Source of the DNA: Ophiocordyceps camponoti-saundersi (nom. inval.)
Taxonomy: Eukaryota; Ascomycota; Sordariomycetes; Hypocreales; Ophiocordycipitaceae
Direction of reading: 5' to 3'
Assembly: GCA_003339415.1 (NCBI GenBank)
Contig: PDHQ01000025.1
Location: 1-64,000 of the forward strand
DNA length: 64,000 nt
Shown here: positions 25,306 through 35,628 of the stretch, piece after piece
Position numbering within the stretch: position 1 is the first letter of the stretch
Layout: every line of letters begins with the position of its first letter
Position numbers and translations under genes: made by a program
The notes under the pieces: generated by a model
Databases searched by the model: none
The model's input: only the letters and a program-made list of their open reading frames with translations
Told to the model about the DNA's origin: nothing

Positions 25306-25345
<40 letters not shown>
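25306..25345. repeat. CA dinucleotide microsatellite
   Basis: About 20 CA units lie between the convergent 3' ends of the AhpD-like gene and SCOT, in a spacer of only 227 bp. Confidence 0.97.
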
Positions 25346-25349
<4 letters not shown>

Positions 25350-25481
25350 CACGCTGTCACCAAAGCCCTGCCAGTCCATCTAATCTTTTTTTGTCCCTCC
25401 TCCTCCTCCTCCTCTTCCGTCCCTTGTGAGAAAGAAAGCACACACTTCGTGAAACACCCTGTTCCAAACCTCCCATCATCA

Positions 25482-26548
25482 TCATTCCATGGCCTCAACC
25501 TTGTCTGCCACGGCAAAGTCAGCCTCCGTCTTGGCTCGTACTTCCTCGACGGTGACGCCCGGCGCCAGCTCCGTCAATGTCAGAGAGCCCTTGACGCGAT
25601 CGACCTGGAAAACACACTGGATTTCGACACGGGTTAGCCGCTCCAGTTCAATCGTGAGAAAGCGAATAAGACATACCAGGTCCGTGATGATGGTGCTCAC
25701 GCAGCGGGCGCCCGTCAGGGGCAATTGACATTGTTGTACGATCTTGCTCTTGCCGTCCTTGGCGACGTGGTCCGTGACGACGACAATCTTGGTGCCGTCC
25801 GGGTTGGCTACGAGATCCATGGCGCCGCCCATGCCCTTAAAGATCTTTCCGGGGATCATGAAGTTGGCCAGGTCGCCGGCGGCGCTGACTTGCAAGGCCT
25901 ATGGCGACGTGTCAGCTTGCTCAGATGGGCTTGGGCAAAATCCGGGACAAGGGATGGGGGAAGAAACGCTCGTACCCCGAGAATCGACACGTCAATGTGA
26001 CCGCCGCGAATCATGCTAAACGACTCGGCCGAGTCAAAGCACGACGCGCCGGGAAGCAACGTCACCGTCTCCTTTCCGGCATTGATGATGTCAAAGTCGA
26101 GCTCAGCCTTCGTCGGATAAGGTCCCATGCCCAAGATGCCATTCTCCGACTGGATCCAGACGGTGCGGCCCTTGGGGATGAAAGAAGCGGCCAACGTCGG
26201 GATGCCGACGCCCAGGTTCACGTAGTATCCCTCTTTCAGCTCGCGGGCGGCCCGTCGGGCGATGCGCATCCGTCGCTTCTCCGCCGGGCTGCTGGCCTGT
26301 AGAGGCTTCCCGTCATCGGCGGCGTCGCGTAGTTTGATGATCTCGACGCCTTTTGCTTCCGTCGACTTGACCACGCGGTCGACGAAGATGCCTGGCAGGT
26401 CTACATCGTCGGGGTTTATCTCGCCGATCTCGACGATCTCGTCTACTTCCACGATGGTTAGACGGGCTGCCTTTGCCATGAGCGGCGCAAACGTTCGAGC
26501 CGTGTATCTGTTGTTATACGTTGCTCGTTAGCTTCGACCCTTTTTGAG

Positions 26549-26579
<31 letters not shown>

Positions 26580-26694
26580 TTGGCCGACCTCGAATGACAG
26601 AAAGAGAAAGTATACGACTAAAACACTTAACAGGTCGCGGAAAGTATCAANNNNNNNNNNGGTGGTGGGGGGGGTGGGGGGTGGGTGGGGGGGT

Positions 26695-26739
<45 letters not shown>

Positions 26740-27634
26740 GCGCGAGCTCGACGGACCGGAAGACGCAGTTGCCGGCCTTGTCCGCTTTCCAGGCGCGCAG
26801 AATGGCCACATCGCCGGTGAGGGCCGTCTCGAGCAGATAGGTGCGGCCGCTGAATTCGCGCGTCTCGCGGGGTGTGCCCTTTTCCGACACGTTGCCCGTG
26901 GTGTCCAGCCTGGTTGGTATACCGCCCGTCTGCAGCAGCGTGTCTGATGCCCTGCCGTCAGCCTTTTGAACGGGAGGATAAGAAATACATGACGGGGCCT
27001 AAACGTACGGGCTCCGGTGGGTGTATAAAAGGCCGGGATGCCGGCGCCTCCCGCGCGAAGCCGTTCGGCTAGCGATCCTTGAGGGCACAATTCGATGGCG
27101 ACGGATCCCTGAAGGTAATTCCTCTCCAGCAGCTTGTTGTTTCCGAGGTACGAGAGAATCAGCCGCTTCACCTGTCCGGACTCGGTGAGGTGAGACAGGC
27201 CTCCGAGATTCTCCATTCCGGCGTTGTTGGACACGGCCGTCAGCGAGTGGAGGTCATCGCGGCCTCTGCGTTTAAGAGCCTTGATGAGCGTCTCTGAGCA
27301 AAGTGATTCATGTCAGTTTTTCATCGCTCAGTAAGAAATTTTCCCCGTCTTTCATTTACAATCAGAGTCCTCTACGCTTACCGGCAATACCGCATAGACC
27401 AAAGCCGGAGCTCAAGACGGTCGAGCCGGTCTTGACGTCGGCGACGGCGAGGTCGACATCTTGAAAGACTTTGGACGTTTTCCGTTGTTGCGGCTGTGAG
27501 CACCTGTGCGTTGTCGTCGCAAAGGTTCTCAGAGCGAAATACGTCGTCTTCTTGACTCGAGGAGAGGCGCGAGATAGCCTGGTCGATATGGAGATGACGG
27601 TGACTGGGAGAGTGTGTACGAGCGTCGAGGCCAT
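25482..27634 (-). CDS. Succinyl-CoA:3-ketoacid CoA-transferase (SCOT), mitochondrial
   Basis: Six exons, 27634-27382, 27293-27009, 26943-26757, 26507-25976, 25898-25677 and 25616-25482, give 537 residues with all phases consistent. The enzyme moves CoA from succinyl-CoA to a 3-ketoacid in ketone-body use. The N-terminus is Ser/Arg/Thr-rich and looks like a mitochondrial targeting peptide. The alpha part shows [15 protein letters not shown] and LTAVSNNAG. The beta part carries the catalytic glutamate Glu363 in [14 protein letters not shown] and then GGAMDLV. The order is that of the fused alpha-beta eukaryotic enzyme. The third intron (26508-26756) is unusual: it contains two poly-G runs and a 10-N gap, so its true length is unknown. 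The junction [18 protein letters not shown] is nevertheless clear on both sides. Confidence 0.93.
26508..26756 (-). other. SCOT intron containing poly-C (coding sense) and an assembly gap
   Basis: The intron has donor GTCCGT at 26756-26751 and acceptor CAG at 26510-26508. It holds poly-G runs on the plus strand at 26552-26579 and 26695-26737 and Ns at 26651-26660. The bases after each run are similar (TTGGCCGACCTCGAATGACA and TTGCGCGAGCTCGACGGACC), so the gap probably reflects two overlapping noisy contig ends. Confidence 0.8.
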
Positions 27635-28658
27635 TATGATGAAACTGCTTTCTTGTCGTGAGATGTTTCGGAGGGCATCTCACGAGGGAGGTGGTGGGGG
27701 GGGGAGGGTATAGAAGTATGTGTAGTAGGTGTTATATGAGTGTGTGTATGAAGAAACAGGTTGGGCAGAGCCAGTCTCTCTCTATATATATAGTATCTAT
27801 ATATATAGATATATGTGTAGATACATACGTATATGTGTATGCATGTATCGATGGATGGGCCTTCAACTGCTTCTTTCAGGCACAGATGGCTTGCAACTCT
27901 GCGCGTGAGAAATGATGAAGAAATGTTGGATGAGAAATCGAATAATCCAGGCAATAAAACCAACAGAAGACGAAGAAAAAAAAAGTCAAAAATTTTTCCA
28001 AAAACGAAATTATGAAACGTGTTCACTGAGAGCTCCGCTTGCATGACTCTTGCCCGCTGCTATCAGCTTTTCCTAGCCCTCTTACCAAGTGGGAGGAGTC
28101 CCCCCTTCGGCAGGGAATGAAGGGCCCCCGGTTCGGCGGGTCTTGGTTGAAGATGCCGAATCGTCAGAGTTTTTGAGTGGGGGTTTCATTCGGATATATA
28201 CGGAATTTACATATAACAGCAGTCAAGACAGGTCGAGATATGCTCGGGGTCGGTGTTGAAGAGACCGATGCTGTAGAAGCTCGTCTGGAAGGAAAGCCAT
28301 GTTGTAGAGGGAGGAGACCTTTTCTTATAGAGATCGCTGTTCGTGAGGCCCGTTTACTCCGGGGGAGCGACGGATGGACGGCTGGACGGACGACGTTTCC
28401 ATGGACCCGGTCTCGGGCCGAGGACTGCCGCTGCATTCTCGGGCCGAGGGTTATCCGACGCAGCGGCGAAACAATCTTCCTTACCCTTCCCTCCCCGCCC
28501 CGGACCTACCACGGAAATACCGTCGTCACCCAAGGTGAAATACCTGCAGAGCATATAGAAGTTCGCGATGCTGTGATGTGAGCGTCATGCTGCCTGCCCT
28601 GACGGCTCGCATTGCGTCCTCATGTCGGCGCGGGAGTCCTCATAGCCGCTTCTCCAGG
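27635..28658. other. Divergent promoter region between SCOT and the alpha/beta hydrolase
   Basis: About 1 kb separates two genes transcribed in opposite directions. TATATATA-rich sequence at 27782-27816 lies roughly 150 bp upstream of the SCOT start and may act as its TATA element. The rest has no coding signal. A shared promoter could allow co-regulation of the two genes, which is inference. Confidence 0.5.
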
Positions 28659-30060
28659 ATGTCGTCGTCGTTGTTTCGTCAGCTGCAGCATACGGTTAAT
28701 GCGGCTCACACGCGCGAATACCCGGGTGCCACCGTCGGAGGCGACGACGATAGGCCGCTGCTGAGTGTGAAGCAATATGTTCCGTTGGATAATCCCGATC
28801 CGCAGCCAGGCGACGTTACCATTATTGGCGCACATGCCAATGGCTTCTCCAAGGTGCGGTGGCTTGACCTCTTTTGTTGGGAGACCTTGCTGACGTTGCC
28901 TCCTCACTTCGACCAGGAGCTCTACGAACCGCTCTGGGATGAAATATACCAGCTGCTGGGTCAACGCGGCGTTCGTGTCCGGTCTGTTTGGATCGCCGAC
29001 ATGTGGAACCAGGGCCAGTCCGGCGTACTCAACGAGAAGATGCTGGGCAACGATCGTAATCCGCCTGCTTCCTCGGATGAGTCGTCACTCGCTGACCTCA
29101 TCGCAGCAAGCTGGTTTGACCATGCGAGAGATTTGATGAGCCTCATCAACCAGAAGCTCGACGATATCCGCCATCCCATTGTTGGCATCGGCCATAGCAT
29201 GGGCGCTACCCAGCTGTAAGCCAAAAGGGAAAAGAAAACGCCTCCGATTCTCGGCATTTGCTCACATACGCTCTCTCTCCCAAAGATCGCTTCTGTCCCT
29301 CTCTCATCCGCGGCTGCTGGACGCTCTGGTCCTGATAGACCCTGTCATCCAATTGGGTGACGGAAGCAAGTCTCCCGCCATCCTCTCGACCAAACGGCGT
29401 GACATATGGCCTTCTAAGGAGGCGGCCACCGCCAAGTTCAAAGAAAGTGAATTTTACAAGTCTTGGGATGAGCGAGTGCTCGAGCGCTGGATTGAGTACG
29501 GTCTTCGGCCGCTGCCGACGGAGCTTCACCCTGCTCAGGGGCAAGACGATGAACGCGTGACGCTCACCACTACCAAGCATCAGGAGCTCTTTACCTTTCT
29601 CAGACCCACATATCTCGGCAAACCGACACCAGACCTGGATCCAGACCAGGCCAAAGAGATGACCAAGTACCCCTTTTATCGTCCGGAGCCGGCGTACGTC
29701 TATAAGCACCTCCCGAATCTACGTCCCAGCACGCTGTACGTGTTCGGCGAGCATTCGGACATGTCGACGCCGGAGCTGCGGGAGGAGAAGATGGCGTTGA
29801 CGGGCACGGGCGTGGGCGGCAGCGGCGGCCAAGTGGAAGGCCGCGTGCAGCAGATCACCCTTGGCTGCGGCCATCTCGTGCCTATGGAAAAGGTGGAAGA
29901 GTGTGCGTTGGCCATTACCGATTTTCTCGACGACGAGTTGGCGAGGCAGCGGCGCGAGGGGCTTGCCCGTCAGGAGGATTTGGCGAATAAGTCGAGAGCG
30001 GAGCAGATTCAGATTGACGAGCGCTGGGCTCGCTGGTTGAAGCCGGATGAGAAGCTGTGA
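28659..30060 (+). CDS. AKT2-like alpha/beta hydrolase (toxin-biosynthesis/peroxisomal hydrolase family)
   Basis: Three exons, 28659-28853, 28917-29215 and 29286-30060, give 422 residues. The first intron (63 nt, GTGCGG..CCAG) is a multiple of three and has no stop. Removing it restores HANGFSKELYEPLWDEI, the usual family sequence, so it is judged a true intron. The alternative in-frame ATG at 28587 would add 24 residues. The 28659 start is preferred because the family usually begins close to this point. The nucleophile Ser159 is in GIGHSMGA, an acidic residue is in VFGEHSDMS, and the late histidine is in GCGHLVP, completing a hydrolase triad. The family includes AKT2 of Alternaria and peroxisomal hydrolases. 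The C-terminus ends in EKL, only a weak PTS1. The substrate is unknown; the neighbours suggest acyl-CoA or ester metabolism. Confidence 0.82.
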
Positions 30061-30672
30061 GGATGTCACGGGTGGTGTTTTGGCGGATGGGGAGTGGACT
30101 GAATGAATGAATGCATGCATGCGCTCAGGGGAGTGTCGAGAAGGGAGCTTGAGGTGAAGCCTTTGTATGTATTTCCGTGCTCTAGTTGTCAAGTCATCTT
30201 AGAGGAGCATTTGAAAGCAGATGTTAGTGACTGCCTACTCATGTCGAGGGATGAGGGAGTCGTGTTTCAGTGCTAGTGGTCGACCAACTGCCGTAAAGGG
30301 AAGGGGATCGTCAAGGCCGTCTAGGTGAAGGGGATGTCGACAGGGGAAAGGGGTTTGTCACATTGATGAGACGCTACCCTAGACGCATCATCACCAACTG
30401 ACGGCCTCGGACCTCGGCTGGCTGGATGTGCCGTCGGTGATGGTGATATGTCATTTACATGGATGGTAGGTACGCACAATAACACACACATATGTATGTA
30501 CATACATAAGGTGCATACTCATATATACCAGGTATGGCATACGGATACATAAAACAAGCTGAAGCCGTCGCTCTTTCGCAATGTATGTCTATGGAAGGAA
30601 AAGAACGAGCAATTGCTGCTTCATTTTCACTCTCTCTCCAAATCAAAAAACACCCATCAAAGCAGCTCACCA
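30061..30672. other. Intergenic spacer before the acyl-CoA dehydrogenase
   Basis: This 0.6-kb stretch holds the hydrolase 3' UTR and the dehydrogenase promoter. It includes short GAATGAATGAATGCATGCATG and TATGTATGTACATACATA arrays. No gene was seen. Confidence 0.5.
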
Positions 30673-32084
30673 ATGTCTCCCGACGCCAAACTCCAACTCA
30701 GCAAGCAGATACCCTGGAGCGAGCCCGCGTGGCACCACACGCTATCGTCTCCGTACTACAACGAGTCCCACCGACGGCTAAGAGACTTCATCCGACGGTA
30801 CAGCGACACGCACGTCCTCCCTTTTTCCCCAGCCTGGGAAGAAGCCGGCTCGGCTCCCCCCTCGGAAGCCCTCCGCTTCTGCTCCTCGGGCATCCCCTTC
30901 GAAGACGTGCCGGACGAGTACCGCCCCGCCGACATCCCTCGCTTAGCGGGCTTAGCTCACCACCAGCTCGATGCCTTTCATTTCTTGGTTGGCGCCGATG
31001 AGATGGCTAGGATCGAGGGCGGGGTCGTGATTGCCCTTGCGGGGGCGTCGGCCATTGGTGTCCCGCCTGTGCTGCATCATGGCTCGGAGAAGCAGAAGAA
31101 TCGTTGGCTTCCGGGTCTTTTCACTCGAGAGACGAGCTTCTGTCTTGGCGTTACGGAACCGGGTGGTGGTTCGGACGTGGCTCGTCTTCGGACTACGGCT
31201 GAGCTTTCGTCGGATGAGTTGGGGGGGGGGAAGTGCTACGTCGTCAACGGGGCTAAGAAATGGATCTCGGGCGCGCCTTGGGCTACGCACATGACTACCG
31301 CTGTGAGGACGGGTGGGAAGGGTAGAGGTGGTATATCCGTCCTCGTCATTCCCCTCTCCTCGCCAGGCGTCACCATCGAGCGGATAGAGAACAGCGGACA
31401 GAAAGCGGGAGGCGCGTCCTTTGTCCACCTAGATGACGTGCGCGTCCCGGCGGAGAATCTCGTCGGTAGGGAAAACGAAGGCTTCTCCATCCTCATGACC
31501 AACTTCAACAAGGAGCGCTTCCTCCTCGCCGTGCAATGCAACCGCAAGAGTCGAACCTGTCTCGCCATGTCCCTCTGGTACGCCATCCAACGAGAGACGT
31601 TTGGAAAACCCCTCCTCGAAAACCAGGTTATCCGTCGTAAGATCGCTGAGGTCGCGCATAGGGTCGAGGCGCATTGGGCCTGGCTGGAGCAGGTTGCCTT
31701 TCACGTTGACAGGTCGCCGCTGAAATGGCAGAGCCCGGACATTGCGGGCAGGATCGCCCTTCTTAAAGTCCAGGGCGGGCAGATCCTTGAGCTGGCTGCC
31801 AGGGAGGCGCAGCAGGTGTTTGGGGGAGCTGGGTATCAGAAGGCGGGGCCGGGGTCTACTGTTGAGCAGATCAGTCGGGATTTGCGCATGATGGTGAGTT
31901 TTTTTCTTGTCTTCTTTTTTTTTTTTGCTATGAAATGAGAGGGATGAAAAGGGGGGGGGATCGAAGGATTGAAGCTAACTTGAGTCGTCTCGTCTAGGTT
32001 GTTGGTGGTGGGAGCGAGGAGATTATCACCGATCTTGCTATAAGACAGGAGCTGTTGATGGCTCAGCAAGCGTCGAAGCTGTGA
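30673..32084 (+). CDS. Peroxisomal acyl-CoA dehydrogenase
   Basis: Two exons, 30673-31893 and 31998-32084, flank a 104-nt intron (GTGAGT..CTAG) and give 435 residues. The ATG at 30673 is taken as start; an open frame extends 20 codons upstream from a non-ATG codon. The second exon encodes only the last 28 residues and ends in ...QQASKL, a canonical PTS1, so the enzyme should act in the peroxisome. The FAD-contact stretch GVTEPGGGSDVA and the C-terminal helices FGGAGYQ and VEQISRDLRMMVVGGGSEE mark the family. The usual catalytic glutamate of medium-chain enzymes does not appear after FGGAGY, where the text reads QKAGPGSTVEQ. Glu281 in NFNKERFLLA lies where isovaleryl- and long-chain enzymes carry theirs. 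The substrate is unknown; a branched or long acyl chain is possible. Confidence 0.88.
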
Positions 32085-32664
32085 CTTCGGCCTGGATGCC
32101 GGGGTAAGCAGTAATTATTAGTAGTGGTCTGTTTGAAGACTCCAGTTGCTAATGTATGTATTTCGAGGCAGTTAAGCAGGCATCTGGGCGTCGAGTGAAA
32201 TGCTCTACTTTACGAGAATAGCCAATTTTCGCGAGGGAGCAGCTTTGCTACATCCCTTGTCTGAGCTTGTTGGTTGGCAAAGATGCTGTAAGCCAGCCCT
32301 CACACTACCCTATAACCAACTGTCTTCAAGCAAGAAGAAACAAGAAGAAACAAGTGAAGATTCTTCAAGGTTCAGCCTCAGTCGCTGGGCTGTTTGCTGA
32401 AGTCAACGGGTCATATGACCAACCAGTTACGCTAGAAGATGGTGTACTCCGCGGAGAGCTCGGTCTGGGCCTTGAACTGGACTACATGCCCCGACTGTCG
32501 TTTTTGACACTTTTCGACTCTGCTCGATAACTTGATACGGCTCTGTAACACAATATGGCAATGCAAATATGTAAACCACCACCGATCCACGCAGCCAAAC
32601 AGCTTCAAGATGAGCTCATCTACCCTAGATACCTAACATAAAAGCAAAAAAAAAATTCATTCCA
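32085..32664. other. Intergenic spacer between acyl-CoA dehydrogenase and tRNA
   Basis: Nothing coding is visible apart from an 87-codon low-support frame ending at 32530. The right end contains the A-run that terminates the minus-strand tRNA. Confidence 0.45.
32646..32655 (-). terminator. RNA polymerase III terminator of tRNA-Ile
   Basis: Ten consecutive T on the minus strand lie about 10 nt after the tRNA 3' end, the normal signal for polymerase III release. Confidence 0.8.
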
Positions 32665-32793
32665 TGGTCCGAGAGGGGATTGAACCCTCGACCTTTGCAT
32701 GTACCAGACAGGCCAGCACGCAGCCGTGGACTGCGATTTATCCTGGCTTCCATCGTATTAGTGCAATGCGCTAACCAGCTGTGCCATCAGACC
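32665..32793 (-). tRNA. tRNA-Ile (anticodon AAT) with a 55-nt intron
   Basis: Read on the minus strand, GGTCTGA pairs with TCGGACC to form the acceptor stem, with discriminator A at 32665. A D-arm (GCAC..GCGC, one mismatch) follows. The anticodon stem TTGCA pairs with TGCAA, and the loop holds CTAATA plus A. The variable loop is AGGTC and the T-arm is GAGGG-TTCAATC-CCCTC. The anticodon AAT is at 32759-32757. The intron occupies 32755-32701, directly after position 37, the canonical site for nuclear tRNA introns. At 55 nt it is long for a fungal tRNA intron. The mature molecule is 74 nt before CCA addition. A polymerase III T-run follows. Confidence 0.92.
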
Positions 32794-32867
32794 TTGTCAA
32801 TTGATCGGCGGACAACTTAGTAAGTTATATCAAGACACTCGAATCCACCCCCCTCACCCATCCCTCC

Positions 32868-34544
32868 CTACAATGGCGCGTCGTCCAAGAATTCAACCTC
32901 AATATCCGGCTCGCCCTCGACAACGACAACCTCCTTCTTCTCGAACCGCGGCGGCTTCTGCCTCTTCGAAAACGTCTTCCCTTCAATCGCAATCTCAGAA
33001 TGATTCGCGACCCGTCGTCCCCTCTGCTCCCCCTTCACCCGATTGATCGCGTCGTTTTCCTCCAGGCAATCGCAGACGGGGGCGAAATCTGACGCCGTGA
33101 AATCAACGTAGCTCATCACCTGACCGCAGAGAGACTCGAAGTTGAAGTGAGGAAGTTCGTAATTCCTGTAATCGCTTCGGCTTAGGGCCCCCCATCGGCA
33201 TTGGTTCCGAAGCGTGTCGATGGATCCGCCGTATAGTTGCATCAGTTCGCGGTAGCAGCTGCCCGTCTTGCAATCCGGACACGCGTCTAGCTTGTTGCCC
33301 CTTTCCTGTAGGCAGAGACATACCCTTCGATACTCGGTGGGGTGAAGTCGAAGGACGGACCTCCTACGGCCGCACTTGGATTCGAAGGGGAAGAGGAGCA
33401 GGTCGGCTCGTAACGGGGCGAAGGGCTCTTTCTTACGTCGTCGGCATTCTTGGAGGAGTAGTCGCTTGTTGCCGTATATGCGCTCCAGTTCGCGGTGGCA
33501 GGGGACGTCTCTGCAGTAGCGCTTGACGCCGCCTCCGACGTTGAGGTTTGGCTTCGGCATGCCGGGTTTGTGATACCACTTTGCGTCGAGTTTACCGTAG
33601 TAGGTATCGTCTTTAGGATCGTACCACTCTCCGCTGTCCAGTTCGTAAAGGCCGTCTTCGAAGTTGATGGCCTTGGCAGGAGTTGCAGAAGCGGCAGTCT
33701 CCTGAGCCGCTTTCACGCTGTCGTTGCCGCCTACCCAGGAGGCCATCCTCTCGGAGATGCGGACCAGTCGGGTGAACGGATGACCTGCCTGGTCGAGGAT
33801 CGGCGTCTGAACCTGGCATTTCTCGTGGAAGAAGGAGGTGGCCGAGTCGCATGTGAGGCAGTACTTGTGACGGAAGTCGTTGTATTGGGAGCATGTCAGG
33901 CCGAATTCTGCTCGACAAGGGTCTATCTCGCCGTTGCAGTCGATGATGGGCCTTAGCTGGCAGTGGCCGGTGACGCGAAGATGAAAGGTCCACGTCTCGA
34001 TACGACAGTCAAAGCCAGACCGACACGTCGTCTGGATCGACACGCCCTTGGTCTGACTCTTCCCCGCAGACAAAGTCTTGGAGAAGCCAGCAGAGACAGC
34101 AACGCCAGCCGAGCCGATGCCTCCAAAGATCTGAGCACCAATCTGCCATCCCTCCGACGTACTGTCCACGGTCGAGGTAGACTCGTCAGCCGAGAAGGAA
34201 ATATCATCGTCTCCCAGATTCATCACCCCGTTTTCCACCCGCGGGATGAAGTAGGCCGTGATTTCCGGATTATACTCGATCAGATGCCTGCTTCCCGGAC
34301 TGATGGGGTATCTCGGCACGAGCATCTTGTTGATCCTGAACTTGGTCTTCATGCATCTGACGAACCATGCCGCGCACGTGTTTTCCGTCACCAGGTCCAT
34401 TGCGTTCATCGGAGGCTTGCCCCAGTCTATGTTGATGTTTTCTAACAAGGAGGAGAGAAACTCTCGGGGCACGGGGTGGTCGTTTGTGAACATGTCGCTG
34501 AGGGCGACGCCGAAGAGGATGAGGGAAATCACGGCGTGTCGCAT
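32868..34544 (-). CDS. Secreted cysteine-rich protein with duplicated C-terminal module
   Basis: A single exon of 558 residues from the ATG at 34544. The first 17 or so residues form a signal peptide (hydrophobic SLILFGVALS). Residues about 115-175 are a Ser/Thr/Gly-rich stretch with alternating polar and small hydrophobic residues around EGWQIGAQIFGGIGSAG, ending in TTC. A C-rich segment with RIETWTFH follows. Residues 344-415 and 421-496 are two copies of one module. Each has paired cysteines, then REL-x3-YG, a CR pair, FES-x-CG and VC-x-CL(Q/E)E. The tail is basic, then acidic. I recognise the WTFH-containing type of fungal secreted protein but no named function. The beta-rich stretch could be a pore-former-like hairpin, which is speculation. 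It is probably an extracellular effector or defence protein. It ends only 74 bp from the tRNA. Confidence 0.8.
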   Translation of the reverse strand: MRHAVISLILFGVALSDMFTNDHPVPREFLSSLLENINIDWGKPPMNAMDLVTENTCAAWFVRCMKTKFRINKMLVPRYPISPGSRHLIEYNPEITAYFIPRVENGVMNLGDDDISFSADESTSTVDSTSEGWQIGAQIFGGIGSAGVAVSAGFSKTLSAGKSQTKGVSIQTTCRSGFDCRIETWTFHLRVTGHCQLRPIIDCNGEIDPCRAEFGLTCSQYNDFRHKYCLTCDSATSFFHEKCQVQTPILDQAGHPFTRLVRISERMASWVGGNDSVKAAQETAASATPAKAINFEDGLYELDSGEWYDPKDDTYYGKLDAKWYHKPGMPKPNLNVGGGVKRYCRDVPCHRELERIYGNKRLLLQECRRRKKEPFAPLRADLLLFPFESKCGRRRSVLRLHPTEYRRVCLCLQERGNKLDACPDCKTGSCYRELMQLYGGSIDTLRNQCRWGALSRSDYRNYELPHFNFESLCGQVMSYVDFTASDFAPVCDCLEENDAINRVKGEQRGRRVANHSEIAIEGKTFSKRQKPPRFEKKEVVVVEGEPDIEVEFLDDAPL

Positions 34545-35628
34545 CGTGGATGACGGTCAGACGTTTCTCTCTAGCGTTCGGAGGAGAGGAGAGCGAGCAC
34601 GTTGCCTGTATATCTGCAGTCTCTTACCATGTCATTTCTACGTGATTCTCTTAAAGTAACCGTTTTAATGCCAACTCTTCAGTCTCTCTTCTCTCCCTCG
34701 GCTGGATAGTCGTCCGGTTCGAGTCTCTGCAACTGTACGTGGCCAGTCGACGTTACCTACTACCCACAGCAGGTCATCTCATATTCCCCTGAGTTGCTGA
34801 CGACAAACAACTACGACTCTTAAACTTGGACCCGCCTTATCTCCCAGCTTTTGACCACTGGTGATACTCTTTAGGGATAGCCAGCTTCAGCCTCGTCCAA
34901 TCTCCATCTCGACCATAGCTCGGAACCTCTTTTCCGCTTCATCACAGCACCTATGTATTCGACATCTACTCCCTGAGCCTGCAGCTTTAACACCAAGGTA
35001 GCATTCGAACGGGGGACCATCTCATGAACCGTTCCTAATGCCACCTAATCAAGACTTTCAACGTCAAAGTCGCAACCATGACTGACGGTCACCATGTTCC
35101 ATCTTCCTACCTTGGCGTCTCGCGGCTGTGGAGCAAGACCTACTTATACGCAGGCGCCGTCGATAATTGACCATGGTAACCGTAGTAGCAATTACTCTCC
35201 TACACATCCACTTCCTGCTTCCCCCCCCTTGACGACCAGAGGAAAAGCGCTACCATATCTACGGAAACAAGGAGACGCCGTGCCTGCGGAACCGGGAGGC
35301 TTATATACGCCGTTGTTATTGAGTGGTGTCAGAGCTGCTGCTACATCGGGATTGGTGTAGCCGGAGTGCTTAGAGACTCCGTCATCGTCAAGCTAAACTG
35401 CCATTGTCGTCGTCACCGGCATGGCTAATGAAGAGTGAGAGTCGGACAAAGAACATGGTTCGGTTGAGTCGATCTCGTTCACATTGCACATGGAAGCGTG
35501 TCATCAAGTTCTATATAAGCGTATCAAGTTGAGCAATGGCTAATGAGCCTCTTATTTCTATGATTGGTAGGGTTGAATCACCAGCGATATCAAGTCCCTC
35601 GAGCGTATCCTCTCTCGGCTCCGGGCGG
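34545..35628. other. Intergenic spacer between two secreted-protein genes
   Basis: This 1.1-kb spacer, mixed in composition, holds the promoter of the cysteine-rich protein and the 3' flank of the phosphatase-like gene. No supported gene was found. Unlike most other spacers here, it contains no long homopolymer or microsatellite. Confidence 0.45.

Noticed and set aside
28578..28658. Earlier start for the AKT2-like hydrolase
   Set aside because: The first codon of the open frame is GTG. The ATG at 28587 is possible but adds residues not typical of the family.
34700..34740. GGTTCGAGTCTC resembling a tRNA T-arm
   Set aside because: No matching acceptor, anticodon or D-arm sequence lies around it.
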